Of a stretch of 64,000 bases of DNA, positions 24,101-38,700 are shown piece after piece. The stretch's first letter is position 1. Each line of letters opens with the position of its first letter. Below the pieces are notes generated by a model. The model was not told the origin of the DNA and made no database searches. It worked only from the letters and a program-made list of their open reading frames with translations. The stretch is from Calliopsis andreniformis (Eukaryota > Arthropoda > Insecta > Hymenoptera > Andrenidae): positions 124,001-188,000 of the forward strand of contig NW_027480482.1 of NCBI RefSeq assembly GCF_051401765.1, in the 5' to 3' direction. A program made the position numbers and the translations under genes.

Positions 24101-27100
24101 TGAGGGCTGAGCGATGAGAATTGATGTTTGTGGATAGAGATTTGAAGATTGCAGGTTGTGTATTGAGCATTGAGTCCTGTGAATTGAGGATATTCTATTG
24201 AGGATTGAGGATTGACACCTGATTGTTGAGGACTGCGAGCTGAAGTTTGAGGATTCAGGATTCAGGATTCAGGATTGAAGTTTGAGAACTGAGGATTAAA
24301 GATTGAGGATTGAGGATTGAGGTTTGAGGATTGAGGATTGAAGATTGAGGATTGGGTATTCAGGATTGAACATTGAACATTGAGGATTGAGTATTGAGGA
24401 TTGAGGATTGAGTATTGAAGATTGAATATTGATGATTGAAGATTGAAGATCGAGGATTGAGGGTTGTGGATTGAGGACGGGGACTGAGGGTTGAGTATTG
24501 ATGTTTGAGGTCTGAGGATTGAGGATTGAAGAGTGAGGATTGAGGATTGAGGATTGGGGATTGAAGATTGCAGATTGAGTATTGAGGATCGAAGATTGAG
24601 GATTGAGGATTGAGGATTGAGGATTGAGGACAGAGGATTGAGGATTAAGGATTGAGGATTCAGGATTGAGGTTTGAGGACTGAGGATTGAGGATTGAGGA
24701 TTGATGATTGAGGATTGAGGGTTGTGGATTGAAGGTTGAGGATTGGGTATTCAGGATTGAACATTGAGGATTGAGGATTGAGTATTGAGAATTGAGGATT
24801 GAGGATTGAAGATTGAATATTGATGATTGAAGTTTGAGGATCGAGGATTGAGGGTTGTGGATTGAGGACGAGGACTGAGGGTTGAGTATTGATGTTTGAG
24901 GTCTGAGGATTGAGGATTGTAGAGTGAGGATTGAGGACTGAGGGTTGAGGATTGAAGATTGCAGATTGAGTACTGTGGATTGAAGATTGAGGATTGAGGA
25001 TTGAGGATTGAGGATTGAGGATTGAGGACTGAGGATTGAGGATTGAAGATTGAGAATTGAGGATTGAAGCCTGGCGATTGAGGATTGAGTGTTGAGGATT
25101 GAGGATTGAGGATTGCAGATTGAGTATTGAGGATTGAAAATTGAGGATTGAGGATTGAGGATTGAGGATTGAGGATTGAGGATTGACGATTGAGGATTGA
25201 AGATTCAGTATTGAGGGTGGAAGATTGAGAATTGAGGATTGAGGATTGAACATTGAGGACTGAGTGTTGAGGGTTGAGTGATGAGAATTGATGTTTGTGG
25301 ATAGAGATTTGAAGATTGCAGATTGAGTATTGAGTAATGAAAACTGTGAATTGATGATATTCTATTGAGGATTGAGGATTGACAACTGATTGTTGCGGAG
25401 TGAGGGCAGAAGATTGAGGATTCCGGATTGAGGATTAAGGATTGAGGTTTGAGGACTGAGGATTGAAGATTGAGGCTTGAGGATTGAGGATAAGAGGATT
25501 GAAGATTGAGGATTGAGGATTGAGGGTTGTGGATTGAGGACGAGGACTCAGGGTTGAGCATTGATGTTTGAGTTCTGAAGATTGAGGATTGAGTATTGAG
25601 GATTGAGGATTGAGGATTGATTATTGAAGATTGAGTATTGAGGAATGAAGGTTGAGGATTGAGGATTGAGAATTGAGGATTGAGGATGAGGGCTGAGGGT
25701 TGAGGATTGAGGTTAGAGGACTGAGGACTGAGGATTGAGGATTGAGAATTGAGGATTGAGGATTGAGGATTGAAAATTGAGGATTGGGTATCGAGGATTG
25801 AAGAATGAGGATTGAGGACTGAGGATTGAGCATTGAGGATTGAAGATTGAGTATTGAGAATTGAAGATTGACGATTGAGGATTGAGAATTGAGGATTGAG
25901 GATTGAGAATTGAGCATTGAAGACTGAGTATTGAGGATTGAATGTTGAGGATTGTGGACTGAGCGTTGAGAATTGAGGATTCAATATTGAGGTTTGGGGA
26001 CTGAGTGTTGAGGGTTGAGTGATGAGAATTGATGTTTGTGGATAGAGATTTGAAGATTGCAGATTGAGTATTGAGTAATGAAAACTGTGAATTGATGAAA
26101 TTCTATTGAGGATTGAGGATTGACAACTGATGGTTGAGGATTGAGGATTGAAGATTGAGGATTGAGGATTGAGGGTTGTGGATTGAGCACGAGGTCTCAG
26201 GGATGAGTATTGACGTTTGATTTCTGACGATTGAGGATTGAGGATTGAGAACTGAGGATTGAGGAATGAGGACTGAAGATTGAGGATTGGGAATTGAGGA
26301 TTGAAGAATGAGGATTGAGGATTGAGGATTGAGTATTGAGGATTGAAGATTGAGTATTGAGGATTGAAGATTGAGGTTTGAGGATTGGGTATTGAAGATT
26401 GAGTATTTGGGACTGAGGATTGAAGATTGAGGATTGATGATTGAGCATTGAGGATTGAGGATTGAGGATTGAGGATTGAAGATTGAGGATTGGGTATTGA
26501 GGATTGAAGAATGAGGATTGAGGATTGAGGATTAAGGATTGAGGATTGAAGATTGAGTATTGAGGATTGAAGGTTGACGGTTGAGGATTGAGGACTGAGG
26601 ATTGAGGATTGAGGATTGAGGATTGAGGATAGAGGATTGAAGATTGGGTACTGGGTATTGAGGATTGAAGAATGAGGATTGAGGATTGAGGATTGAGGAT
26701 TGAGGATTGAAGATTGAGTGTTGAGGATTAAAGATTGACGATTGAGGATTGAGAATTGAGGATTGAGGATTGAGGATTGAGGTTTGGGCATTGAAGACTG
26801 ACTATTGAGGATTGAAGGTTGAGGATTGTGGATTGAGGATTGAGGATTGAGGATTGAGGATTGAAGATTGAGGACTGAGTGTTGAGGGTAGAGTGATGAG
26901 AATTGATGCTTGTGGATAGAGATTTGAAGATTGCCGATTGAGTATTGAGTAATGAAAACTGTGAATTGATGATATTCTATTGAGGATTGAGGATTGACAA
27001 CTGATTGTTGAGGAGTGAGGGCTGAAGATTGAGGATTCAGGGTTGAGGATTAAGTATTGAGGGTTGAGGATTGAAGATTGAGGATTGGGGATTGAGGATT

Positions 27101-29340
27101 GAGGATTGCGGATTGAGGATTGAAGATTGAGAATTTGGGATTGAGGATTGACGATTGAGGATTGAGTATTGATTATTGAGAATTGAGGATTGATTATTGA
27201 AGATTGAGTATTGAGGATTGAAGATTGAGGATTGAGGATTGAGGATTGAGGATTGAGGATCAGGGCTGAGGGTTGAGGATTGAGGTTTCAGGACTGAGGA
27301 CTGAGGATTAAGGATTGAGAATTGAGGATTGTGGATTGAGGATTGAAGATTGAGGATTGGGTATTGAGGATTGAAGAATGAGGATTGAGGATTGAGGGTT
27401 GAGGATTTAGGGTTGAAGATTGAGGATTGAGGATTGAGTATTGAGGAGCGAATATTGCGTGTTGAGGATTGAAGATAGAGGATTGAGGATTCAGGTCTGA
27501 TGATTGAGGACGAGGACTGACGGTTGAGGATTGAGGTTTGAGGATTGAGGATTGAGGATTGAGGACTGAGTATTGAGAATTGAGAATTGAGGATGAGGAC
27601 TGAGGGTTGAGGATTGAGGTCTGAGGAACAAGAATTGAGGATTGAGGATTGAGGACTGAGGATTGACGATTGAGTATTGAAGATTGAGGATTGATTACTG
27701 AGGATTGAGGATTGAGGATTCAGGATTGAGGATTGAGGATTGAGGATTGAAGATTCAGTATTGAGGATTGAAGATTGAGAATTGAGGATTTTAGGATTGA
27801 ACATTGAGAACTGAGAGTTCAGGGTTTGGTGATGAGAATTGATGTTTGTGGATAGAGATTTGAAGATTGCAGATTGAGTATTGAGTATTGAAAACTGTGA
27901 ATTGAGGATATTCTATTGGGGATTGAGGATTGACAACTGATTGTTGAGGACTGAGGGCTGAAGGTTGAGGATGCAGGATTGAGGATTCAGAATTGAGGTT
28001 TGAGGACTGAGGGTTGAGGATTGAAGATTGAGTATTGAGGATTGAAGATTGAGGAATGAGGATTGAGGATTGAGTATTGAGGATGAGGACTGAGGTTTGA
28101 GGATTGAGGTTTGAGGTCTGAGGACTGAGGATTGAGGGTTGAGAATTGAGGATCGAGGATTGAGGATTGATGATTGAGTGTTGCGTATTGAGGATTGAAG
28201 GAAGAGGATTGAGGATTGAGGATTGTGGGTTGAGGATTGAGGATTGAATGTTGAGTATTCAGGATTGGAGATTGACTATTGAGGATTGAGGACCGAGGAT
28301 TGAGGATTGAGGATTGAAGATTGAGTATTGAGGAATGAAGGTTGAGGATTGGGGATTGTGGATTGAGGATTGAGGATTGAGGATTGAAGATTGAGTATTC
28401 AGGATTGAAGATTGTGGATTGAGGATTGAGGATTGAGGATTGAGTATTGAGGATAGAAGATTGAGGACTGGGGACTGAGGATTGAAGATTGAGGATTGAG
28501 GATTGAAGGTTGAGTACTGAGGATTGAAGGTTGACGGTTGAGGATTGAGGATTGAGGATTGAGGATTGAGGATTGAGGATTGAGGATTGAGGATTGAAGA
28601 TTGAGTATTGAGGATTCAAGATTGATGATTGAGGATTGAGGATTGAGGGTTGCGGATTGAAGATTGAGGATTGAAGATTGAGTATTGAGGATTGAAGATT
28701 GAGGATTGAGGATTGCGGATTGAGCTTTGAGGATCGAAGATTGAGGACTGGGGACTGAGTGTTGAGGGTTGAGTGATGAGAATTGATGTTTGTGGATAGA
28801 GATTTGAGGATTGCAATTTGAGTATTGAGTAATGAAAACTGTGAATTGATGATATTCTATTGAGGATTGAGGATTGACAGCTGATTGTTGAGGAGTGAGG
28901 GCTGAAGGTTGAGGATTCAGGATTGAGGATTAAGGATTGATGTTTGAGGACTGAGGATTGAGGATTGAGGATTGAGGATTGAGGATTGAGGATCGAAGAT
29001 TGAGGACTGAGGATTGAGGGTTGTGGATTGAGGACGAGGACTTAGAGTTGAGTATTGATGCTTGAGTTCTGAGGATTGAGGGTTGAGGATTGAAGATTGA
29101 GGATTGGGAATTGAGGATTGAAGAATGAGGATTGAGGATTGAGGATTGAGTATTGAGGATTGAAGATTGAGGATTGAGGATTGAGGATGAGGGCTGAGGG
29201 TTGAAGATTGAGTATTGAGGGTTGAAGACTGACGATTGAGGATTGAGGATTGAGGATTGAGCATTGAGGATTGAGGATTGAGGATTGAGGATTGAAGATT
29301 GAGGATTGGGTATTGAGGATTGAAGAATGAGGATTGAGGA
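21166..29340 (+). repeat. Higher-order unit U1 (8.17 kb)
   Basis: Anchors are 21,730, 22,317, 22,688, 23,386, 24,190, 25,357, 26,098 (AAATTCT), 26,972, 27,908 and 28,852. The first six reappear exactly 8,166 bp downstream (29,896 to 33,523). From 25,357 onward the anchors reappear at 13,086 bp (38,443 to 41,938). U1 is therefore one long unit duplicated as U2, with extra sequence in U2. Point differences between copies are few, for example GAAGATT near 21,511 against GAACATT near 29,677. Confidence 0.9.
22863..22910 (+). repeat. Word C, representative copy (6-bp unit ATGAGG)
   Basis: C starts with the 6-bp unit ATGAGG and continues GCTGAGG, GTTGAGG, ATTGAGG, TTTGAGG, ACTGAGG, ACTGAGG. It is repeated many times across the window. 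An ATCAGG form sits in the 2.81-kb repeats (for example about 43,636 and 46,444). Like B it shifts the phase by one base, which explains why block lengths here are not multiples of seven. Confidence 0.9.
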
Positions 29341-31793
29341 TTGAGGATTGAGGATTGAGGTTTGAGGAACAGGAATTCAGGATTGAGGATTGAGGACTGA
29401 GGATTGACGATTGAGTATTGAAGAGTGAGGACTGATTACTGAGGATTGATGATTGATGACTGAGGATTGAGGATTGTGGATTGAGGATTGAAGATTCAGT
29501 ATTGAGGATTGAAGATCGAGAATTGAGGTTTGAGGATTGAACATTGAGGACTGAGCGTTCAGGATTGTTGAGGACTGAGGGCTGAAGATTGAGGACACAG
29601 GATTGAGGATTCAGAATTGAGGTTTGAGGACAGAGGATCGAGGATTGAATATTGAGCATTAGGTATTGAACATTGAGGACTGATTACTGAGGATTGATGA
29701 TTGATGACTGAGGATTGAGGATTGAGGATTGAGGATTGAAGATTCAGTATTGAGGATTTAAGATCGAGAATTGAGGATTGAGGATTCAACATTGAGGACT
29801 GAGCGTTCAGGGTTTAGTGATGAGAATTGATGTTTGTGTATAGAGATTTGAAGATTGCAGATTGAGTATTGAGTATTGAAAACTGTGAATTGAGGATATT
29901 CTATTGGGGATTGAGGATTGACAACTGATTGTTGAGGACTGAGGGCTGGAGATTGAGGATGCAGGATTGAGGATTCAGAATTGAGGTTTGAGGACTGAGG
30001 ATTGGGGATTGAATATTGAGTATTGAGGATTGAAGATTGAGGATTGAGGATTGAGGATTGAGTATTGAGGATGAGGGCTGAGGTTTGAGGATTGAGGTTT
30101 GTGGACTGAGGACTGAGGATTGAGGGTTGAGAATTGAGGATTGAGGATTGAGGATTGAAGATTGAGGATTGGGTATTGAGGATTAAAGGACGAGGATTGA
30201 GGATTGAGGATTGAGGATTGTGGATTGAGGATTGAAGGTTGAGTATTCAGGATTGGAGATGGACGATTGAGGATTGAGGACCGAGGACTGACGTTTGAGG
30301 ATTGAAGATTGAGTATTGAGGATTGAAGATTGAGTATTGAGGATTGTGGACTGAGGATTGAGGATTGAAGGTTGAGGATTGGGGACTGAGTGTTGAGGGT
30401 TGAGTCATGAGAATTGATGTTTGTGGATAGAGGTTTGAAGATTGCAGGTTGAGTATTGAGTATTGAGACCTGTGAATTGAGGATATTCTATTGAGGATTG
30501 AGGACTGAAAACTGATTGTTGAGGACTGTGGGCTGAAGATTGAGGATTCAGGATTGAGGATTCAGAATTGAGGTTTTAGGACTGAGGATTGATGATTGAA
30601 GATTGAGTATTGAAGATTGAAGATTGACGATTGAGGATTGAGAATTGAGGATTGAGGATTGAGGATTGAGCATTGAAGACTGAGTATTGAGGATTGAAGG
30701 TTGAGGATTGTGGATTGAGGATTGAGAATTGAGGATTGAATATTGAGGATTGGGGACTGAGTGTTGAGGGTTGAGTGATGAGAATTGATGTTTGTGGATA
30801 GAGATTTGAAGATTGCAGGTTGAGTATTGAGTATTGAGACCTGTGAATTCAGGATATTCTATTGAGGATTGAGGATTGACTACTGATTGCTGAGGACTGA
30901 GGGCTGAAGATTGAGGATTCAGGATTGAGGATTCAGAATTGAGGTTTGACGACAGTGGATTGAGGATTGAAGTTTGAGTATTGAGGATTGAAGATTGAGG
31001 ATTGCGGATTGTCGTCTGAGGATTGAGGATGAGGGCTGAGGGTTGAGGATTGAGGTTTGAGGACTGAGGACTGAGGGTTCAGGATTGAGAGTTGAAGACT
31101 GAGTGTTGAGGATTGAGGATTGAGAATTGAGGATTGAGGATGAGGGCTGAGGGTTGAGGATTGAGGTTAGAGGACTGAGGACTGAGGATTGAGGATTGAG
31201 AATTGAGGATTGAGGATTGAGGATTGAAGATTGAGGATTGGGTATCGAGGATTGAAGAATGAGGATTGAGGATTGAGGATTGAGCATTGAGGATTGAAGA
31301 TTGAGTATTGAGAATTGAAGATTGACGATTGAGGATTGAGAATTGAGGATTGAGGATTGAGGATTGAGCATTGAAGACTGAGTATTGAGGATTGAATGTT
31401 GAGGATTGTGGACTGAGCATTGAGAATTGAGGATTGAATATTGAGGTTTGGGGACTGAGTGTTGAGGGTTGAGTGATGAGAATTGATGTTTGTGGATAGA
31501 GATTTGAAGATTGCAGATTGAGTATTGAGTAATGAAAACTGTGAATTGATGATATTCTATTGAGGATTGAGGATTGACAACTGATGGTTGAGGATTGAGG
31601 ATTGAAGATTGAGGATTGAGGATTGAGGGTTGTGGATTGAGCACGAGGTCTCAGGGATGAGTATTGACGCTTGATTTCTGAGGATTGAGGATTGAGGATT
31701 GAGAATTGAGGATTGAGGAATGAGGACTGAAGATTGAGGATTGGGAATTGAGGATTGAAGGATGAGGATTGAGGATTGAGGATTGAGTATTGA

Positions 31794-34700
31794 GGATTGA
31801 AGATTGAGTATTGAGGATTGAAGATTGAGGATTGAGGATTGGGTATTGAAGATTGAGTATTTGGGACTGAGGATTGAATATTGAGGATTGATGATTGAGC
31901 ATTGAGGGTTCAGGATTGAGGACTGAGGATTGAAGATTGAGGATTGGGTATTGAGGATTGAAGAATGAGGATTGAGGATTGAGGATTAAGGATTGAGGAT
32001 TGAAGATTGAGTATTGAGGATTGAAGGTTGACGGTTGAGGATTGAGGATTGAGGATTGAGGATTGAGGATTGAGGATTGAGGATTGAGGATAGAGGATTG
32101 AAGATTGAGTATTGAGGATCGAAGGTTGATGATTGAGGATTGAGGATTGAGGATTGAGGATTGAAGATTGAGGATTGAAGATTGAGTATTGAGGATTGAA
32201 GATTGCGGATTGAGGATTGCGGATTGAGGATTGAGGATTGAAGATTGAGGATTGGGGACTGAGTGTTGAGGGCTGAGCGATGAGAATTGATGTTTGTGGA
32301 TAGAGATTTGAAGATTGCAGGTTGTGTATTGAGCATTGAGTCCTGTGAATTGAGGATATTCTATTGAGGATTGAGGATTGACACCTGATTGTTGAGGACT
32401 GCGAGCTGAAGTTTGAGGATTCAGGATTCAGGATTCAGGATTGAAGTTTGAGAACTGAGGATTAAAGATTGAGGATTGAGGATTGAGGTTTGAGGATTGA
32501 GGATTGAAGATTGAGGATTGGGTATTCAGGATTGAACATTGAACATTGAGGATTGAGTATTGAGGATTGAGGATTGAGTATTGAAGATTGAATATTGATG
32601 ATTGAAGATTGAAGATCGAGGATTGAGGGTTGTGGATTGAGGACGGGGACTGAGGGTTGAGTATTGATGTTTGAGGTCTGAGGATTGAGGATTGAAGAGT
32701 GAGGATTGAGGATTGAGGATTGGGGATTGAAGATTGCAGATTGAGTATTGAGGATCGAAGATTGAGGATTGAGGATTGAGGATTGAGGATTGAGGACAGA
32801 GGATTGAGGATTAAGGATTGAGGATTCAGGATTGAGGTTTGAGGACTGAGGATTGAGGATTGAGGATTGATGATTGAGGATTGAGGGTTGTGGATTGAAG
32901 GTTGAGGATTGGGTATTCAGGATTGAACATTGAGGATTGAGGATTGAGTATTGAGAATTGAGGATTGAGGATTGAAGATTGAATATTGATGATTGAAGTT
33001 TGAGGATCGAGGATTGAGGGTTGTGGATTGAGGACGAGGACTGAGGGTTGAGTATTGATGTTTGAGGTCTGAGGATTGAGGATTGTAGAGTGAGGATTGA
33101 GGACTGAGGGTTGAGGATTGAAGATTGCAGATTGAGTACTGTGGATTGAAGATTGAGGATTGAGGATTGAGGATTGAGGATTGAGGATTGAGGACTGAGG
33201 ATTGAGGATTGAAGATTGAGAATTGAGGATTGAAGCCTGGCGATTGAGGATTGAGTGTTGAGGATTGAGGATTGAGGATTGCAGATTGAGTATTGAGGAT
33301 TGAAAATTGAGGATTGAGGATTGAGGATTGAGGATTGAGGATTGAGGATTGACGATTGAGGATTGAAGATTCAGTATTGAGGGTGGAAGATTGAGAATTG
33401 AGGATTGAGGATTGAACATTGAGGACTGAGTGTTGAGGGTTGAGTGATGAGAATTGATGATTGTGGATAGAGATTTGAAGATTGCAGATTGAGTATTGAG
33501 TAATGAAAACTGTGAATTGATGATATTCTATTGAGGATTGAGGATTGACAACTGATTGTTGCGGAGTGAGGGCTGAAGATTGAGGATTCAGGATTGAGGT
33601 TTAAGGATTGAGGTTTGAGGACTGAGGATTGAAGATTGAGGCTTGAGGATTGAGGATAAGAGGATTGAAGATTGAGGATTGAGGATTGAGGGTTGTGGAT
33701 TGAGGACGAGGACTGAGGTTCGAGTATTGATGTTTGAGGTCTGAGGATAGAGGATTGAGGATTGAGAATTGCGGATTGAGGATTGAGGATTGAAGATTGA
33801 GGATTGGGTATTGAGGATTGAAGAATGAGGATTGAGGATTGAGGATTGTGGATTGAGGATTGAGGATTGAGTGTTGAAGATTGAGAATTGAGGATTGAGG
33901 ATTGAAGATTGAGTATTGAGGATTGAAGATTGAGGATTGAGGATTGAGGATTGAAGATTAAGGACTGAGTGTTGAGGGTTGAGTGATGAGGATTGATGTT
34001 TGTGTGTTGAGATTTGAAGATTGAAGAATGGGGATTGAGTATTGAAAACTGTGATTTGAGGATATCCTATTGAGGATTGAGGATTGACAACTGATTGTTG
34101 AGGACCGACGGCTGAAGATTGAGGATTCAGGCTGAGGATTCCGGATTGAGGTTTGAGGACTGAGGACTGAGGATTGAGGACTGAGAATTGAAGATTGAGT
34201 ATTGGGGATTGAAGGTTGAGGATCGAGGATTGAGAATTGAGGATTGAGGATGAGGGCTGAGGGTTGAGGATTGAGGTTTGAGGACTGAGGACTGAGGATT
34301 GAGGATTGAGGATTGAGGATTGACGATTGATTATTGAAGATTCAGTATTGAGGGTGGAAGATTGAGAATTGAGGATTGAGGATTGTACATTGAGGACTGA
34401 GTGTTGAGGGTTGAGTGATTAGAATTGATGTTTGTGGATAGAGATTTGAAGATTGCAGATTGAGTATTGAGTAATGAAAACTGTGAATTGATGATATTCT
34501 ATTGAGGATTGAGGATTGACAACTGATTGTTGCGGAGTGAGGGCAGAAGATTGAGGATTCCGGATTGAGGATTAAGGATTGAGGTTTGAGGACTGAGGAT
34601 TGAAGATTGAGGCTTGAGGATTGAGGATAAGAGGATTGAAGATTGAGGATTGAGGATTGAGGGTTGTGGATTGAGGACGAGGACTCAGGGTTGAGCATTG

Positions 34701-35728
34701 ATGTTTGAGTTCTGAAGATTGAGGATTGAGTATTGAGGATTGAGGATTGAGGATTGATTATTGAAGATTGAGTATTGAGGAATGAAGGTTGAGGATTGAG
34801 GATTGAGAATTGAGGATTGAGGATGAGGGCTGAGGGTTGAGGATTGAGGTTAGAGGACTGAGGACTGAGGATTGAGGATTGAGAATTGAGGATTGAGGAT
34901 TGAGGATTGAAAATTGAGGATTGGGTATCGAGGATTGAAGAATGAGGATTGAGGACTGAGGATTGAGCATTGAGGATTGAAGATTGAGTATTGAGAATTG
35001 AAGATTGACGATTGAGGATTGAGAATTGAGGATTGAGGATTGAGAATTGAGCATTGAAGACTGAGTATTGAGGATTGAATGTTGAGGATTGTGGACTGAG
35101 CGTTGAGAATTGAGGATTCAATATTGAGGTTTGGGGACTGAGTGTTGAGGGTTGAGTGATGAGAATTGATGTTTGTGGATAGAGATTTGAAGATTGCAGA
35201 TTGAGTATTGAGTAATGAAAACTGTGAATTGATGATATTCTATTGAGGATTGAGGATTGACAACTGATGGTTGAGGATTGAGGATTGAAGATTGAGGATT
35301 GAGGATTGAGGGTTGTGGATTGAGCACGAGGTCTCAGGGATGAGTATTGACGTTTGATTTCTGACGATTGAGGATTGAGGATTGAGAACTGAGGATTGAG
35401 GAATGAGGACTGAAGATTGAGGATTGGGAATTGAGGATTGAAGAATGAGGATTGAGGATTGAGGATTGAGTATTGAGGATTGAAGATTGAGTATTGAGGA
35501 TTGAAGATTGAGGTTTGAGGATTGGGTATTGAAGATTGAGTATTTGGGACTGAGGATTGAAGATTGAGGATTGATGATTGAGCATTGAGGATTGAGGATT
35601 GAGGATTGAGGATTGAAGATTGAGGATTGGGTATTGAGGATTGAAGAATGAGGATTGAGGATTGAGGATTAAGGATTGAGGATTGAAGATTGAGTATTGA
35701 GGATTGAAGGTTGACGGTTGAGGATTGA
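31794..35728 (+). repeat. 3.94-kb tandem duplication, first copy
   Basis: First of two head-to-tail copies inside U2. Anchors 32,356, 33,523 and 34,062 recur at +3,935, and 34,494 and 35,235 recur at +3,949. The 14-bp difference is two plain heptamers in a run near 34,310 (three units here, five near 38,240). Five units are also present near 14,640, so the loss probably happened in this copy. Confidence 0.92.
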
Positions 35729-38700
35729 GGATTGAAGATTGAGTATTGAGGATTGAAGATTGAGGATTGAGGATTGGGTATTGAAGATTGAGTATTTGGG
35801 ACTGAGGATTGAATATTGAGGATTGATGATTGAGCATTGAGGGTTCAGGATTGAGGACTGAGGATTGAAGATTGAGGATTGGGTATTGAGGATTGAAGAA
35901 TGAGGATTGAGGATTGAGGATTAAGGATTGAGGATTGAAGATTGAGTATTGAGGATTGAAGGTTGACGGTTGAGGATTGAGGATTGAGGATTGAGGATTG
36001 AGGATTGAGGATTGAGGATTGAGGATAGAGGATTGAAGATTGAGTATTGAGGATCGAAGGTTGATGATTGAGGATTGAGGATTGAGGATTGAGGATTGAA
36101 GATTGAGGATTGAAGATTGAGTATTGAGGATTGAAGATTGCGGATTGAGGATTGCGGATTGAGGATTGAGGATTGAAGATTGAGGATTGGGGACTGAGTG
36201 TTGAGGGCTGAGCGATGAGAATTGATGTTTGTGGATAGAGATTTGAAGATTGCAGGTTGTGTATTGAGCATTGAGTCCTGTGAATTGAGGATATTCTATT
36301 GAGGATTGAGGATTGACACCTGATTGTTGAGGACTGCGAGCTGAAGTTTGAGGATTCAGGATTCAGGATTCAGGATTGAAGTTTGAGAACTGAGGATTAA
36401 AGATTGAGGATTGAGGATTGAGGTTTGAGGATTGAGGATTGAAGATTGAGGATTGGGTATTCAGGATTGAACATTGAACATTGAGGATTGAGTATTGAGG
36501 ATTGAGGATTGAGTATTGAAGATTGAATATTGATGATTGAAGATTGAAGATCGAGGATTGAGGGTTGTGGATTGAGGACGGGGACTGAGGGTTGAGTATT
36601 GATGTTTGAGGTCTGAGGATTGAGGATTGAAGAGTGAGGATTGAGGATTGAGGATTGGGGATTGAAGATTGCAGATTGAGTATTGAGGATCGAAGATTGA
36701 GGATTGAGGATTGAGGATTGAGGATTGAGGACAGAGGATTGAGGATTAAGGATTGAGGATTCAGGATTGAGGTTTGAGGACTGAGGATTGAGGATTGAGG
36801 ATTGATGATTGAGGATTGAGGGTTGTGGATTGAAGGTTGAGGATTGGGTATTCAGGATTGAACATTGAGGATTGAGGATTGAGTATTGAGAATTGAGGAT
36901 TGAGGATTGAAGATTGAATATTGATGATTGAAGTTTGAGGATCGAGGATTGAGGGTTGTGGATTGAGGACGAGGACTGAGGGTTGAGTATTGATGTTTGA
37001 GGTCTGAGGATTGAGGATTGTAGAGTGAGGATTGAGGACTGAGGGTTGAGGATTGAAGATTGCAGATTGAGTACTGTGGATTGAAGATTGAGGATTGAGG
37101 ATTGAGGATTGAGGATTGAGGATTGAGGACTGAGGATTGAGGATTGAAGATTGAGAATTGAGGATTGAAGCCTGGCGATTGAGGATTGAGTGTTGAGGAT
37201 TGAGGATTGAGGATTGCAGATTGAGTATTGAGGATTGAAAATTGAGGATTGAGGATTGAGGATTGAGGATTGAGGATTGAGGATTGACGATTGAGGATTG
37301 AAGATTCAGTATTGAGGGTGGAAGATTGAGAATTGAGGATTGAGGATTGAACATTGAGGACTGAGTGTTGAGGGTTGAGTGATGAGAATTGATGATTGTG
37401 GATAGAGATTTGAAGATTGCAGATTGAGTATTGAGTAATGAAAACTGTGAATTGATGATATTCTATTGAGGATTGAGGATTGACAACTGATTGTTGCGGA
37501 GTGAGGGCTGAAGATTGAGGATTCAGGATTGAGGTTTAAGGATTGAGGTTTGAGGACTGAGGATTGAAGATTGAGGCTTGAGGATTGAGGATAAGAGGAT
37601 TGAAGATTGAGGATTGAGGATTGAGGGTTGTGGATTGAGGACGCGGACTGAGGTTCGAGTATTGATGTTTGAGGTCTGAGGATAGAGGATTGAGGATTGA
37701 GAATTGCGGATTGAGGATTGAGGATTGAAGATTGAGGATTGGGTATTGAGGATTGAAGAATGAGGATTGAGGATTGAGGATTGTGGATTGAGGATTGAGG
37801 ATTGAGTGTTGAAGATTGAGAATTGAGGATTGAGGATTGAAGATTGAGTATTGAGGATTGAAGATTGAGGATTGAGGATTGAGGATTGAAGATTAAGGAC
37901 TGAGTGTTGAGGGTTGAGTGATGAGGATTGATGTTTGTGTGTTGAGATTTGAAGATTGAAGAATGGGGATTGAGTATTGAAAACTGTGATTTGAGGATAT
38001 CCTATTGAGGATTGAGGATTGACAACTGATTGTTGAGGACCGACGGCTGAAGATTGAGGATTCAGGCTGAGGATTCCGGATTGAGGTTTGAGGACTGAGG
38101 ACTGAGGATTGAGGACTGAGAATTGAAGATTGAGTATTGGGGATTGAAGGTTGAGGATCGAGGATTGAGAATTGAGGATTGAGGATGAGGGCTGAGGGTT
38201 GAGGATTGAGGTTTGAGGACTGAGGACTGAGGATTGAGGATTGAGGATTGAGGATTGAGGATTGAGGATTGACGATTGATTATTGAAGATTCAGTATTGA
38301 GGGTGGAAGATTGAGAATTGAGGATTGAGGATTGTACATTGAGGACTGAGTGTTGAGGGTTGAGTGATTAGAATTGATGTTTGTGGATAGAGATTTGAAG
38401 ATTGCAGATTGAGTATTGAGTAATGAAAACTGTGAATTGATGATATTCTATTGAGGATTGAGGATTGACAACTGATTGTTGCGGAGTGAGGGCAGAAGAT
38501 TGAGGATTCCGGATTGAGGATTAAGGATTGAGGTTTGAGGACTGAGGATTGAAGATTGAGGCTTGAGGATTGAGGATAAGAGGATTGAAGATTGAGGATT
38601 GAGGATTGAGGGTTGTGGATTGAGGACGAGGACTCAGGGTTGAGCATTGATGTTTGAGTTCTGAAGATTGAGGATTGAGTATTGAGGATTGAGGATTGAG

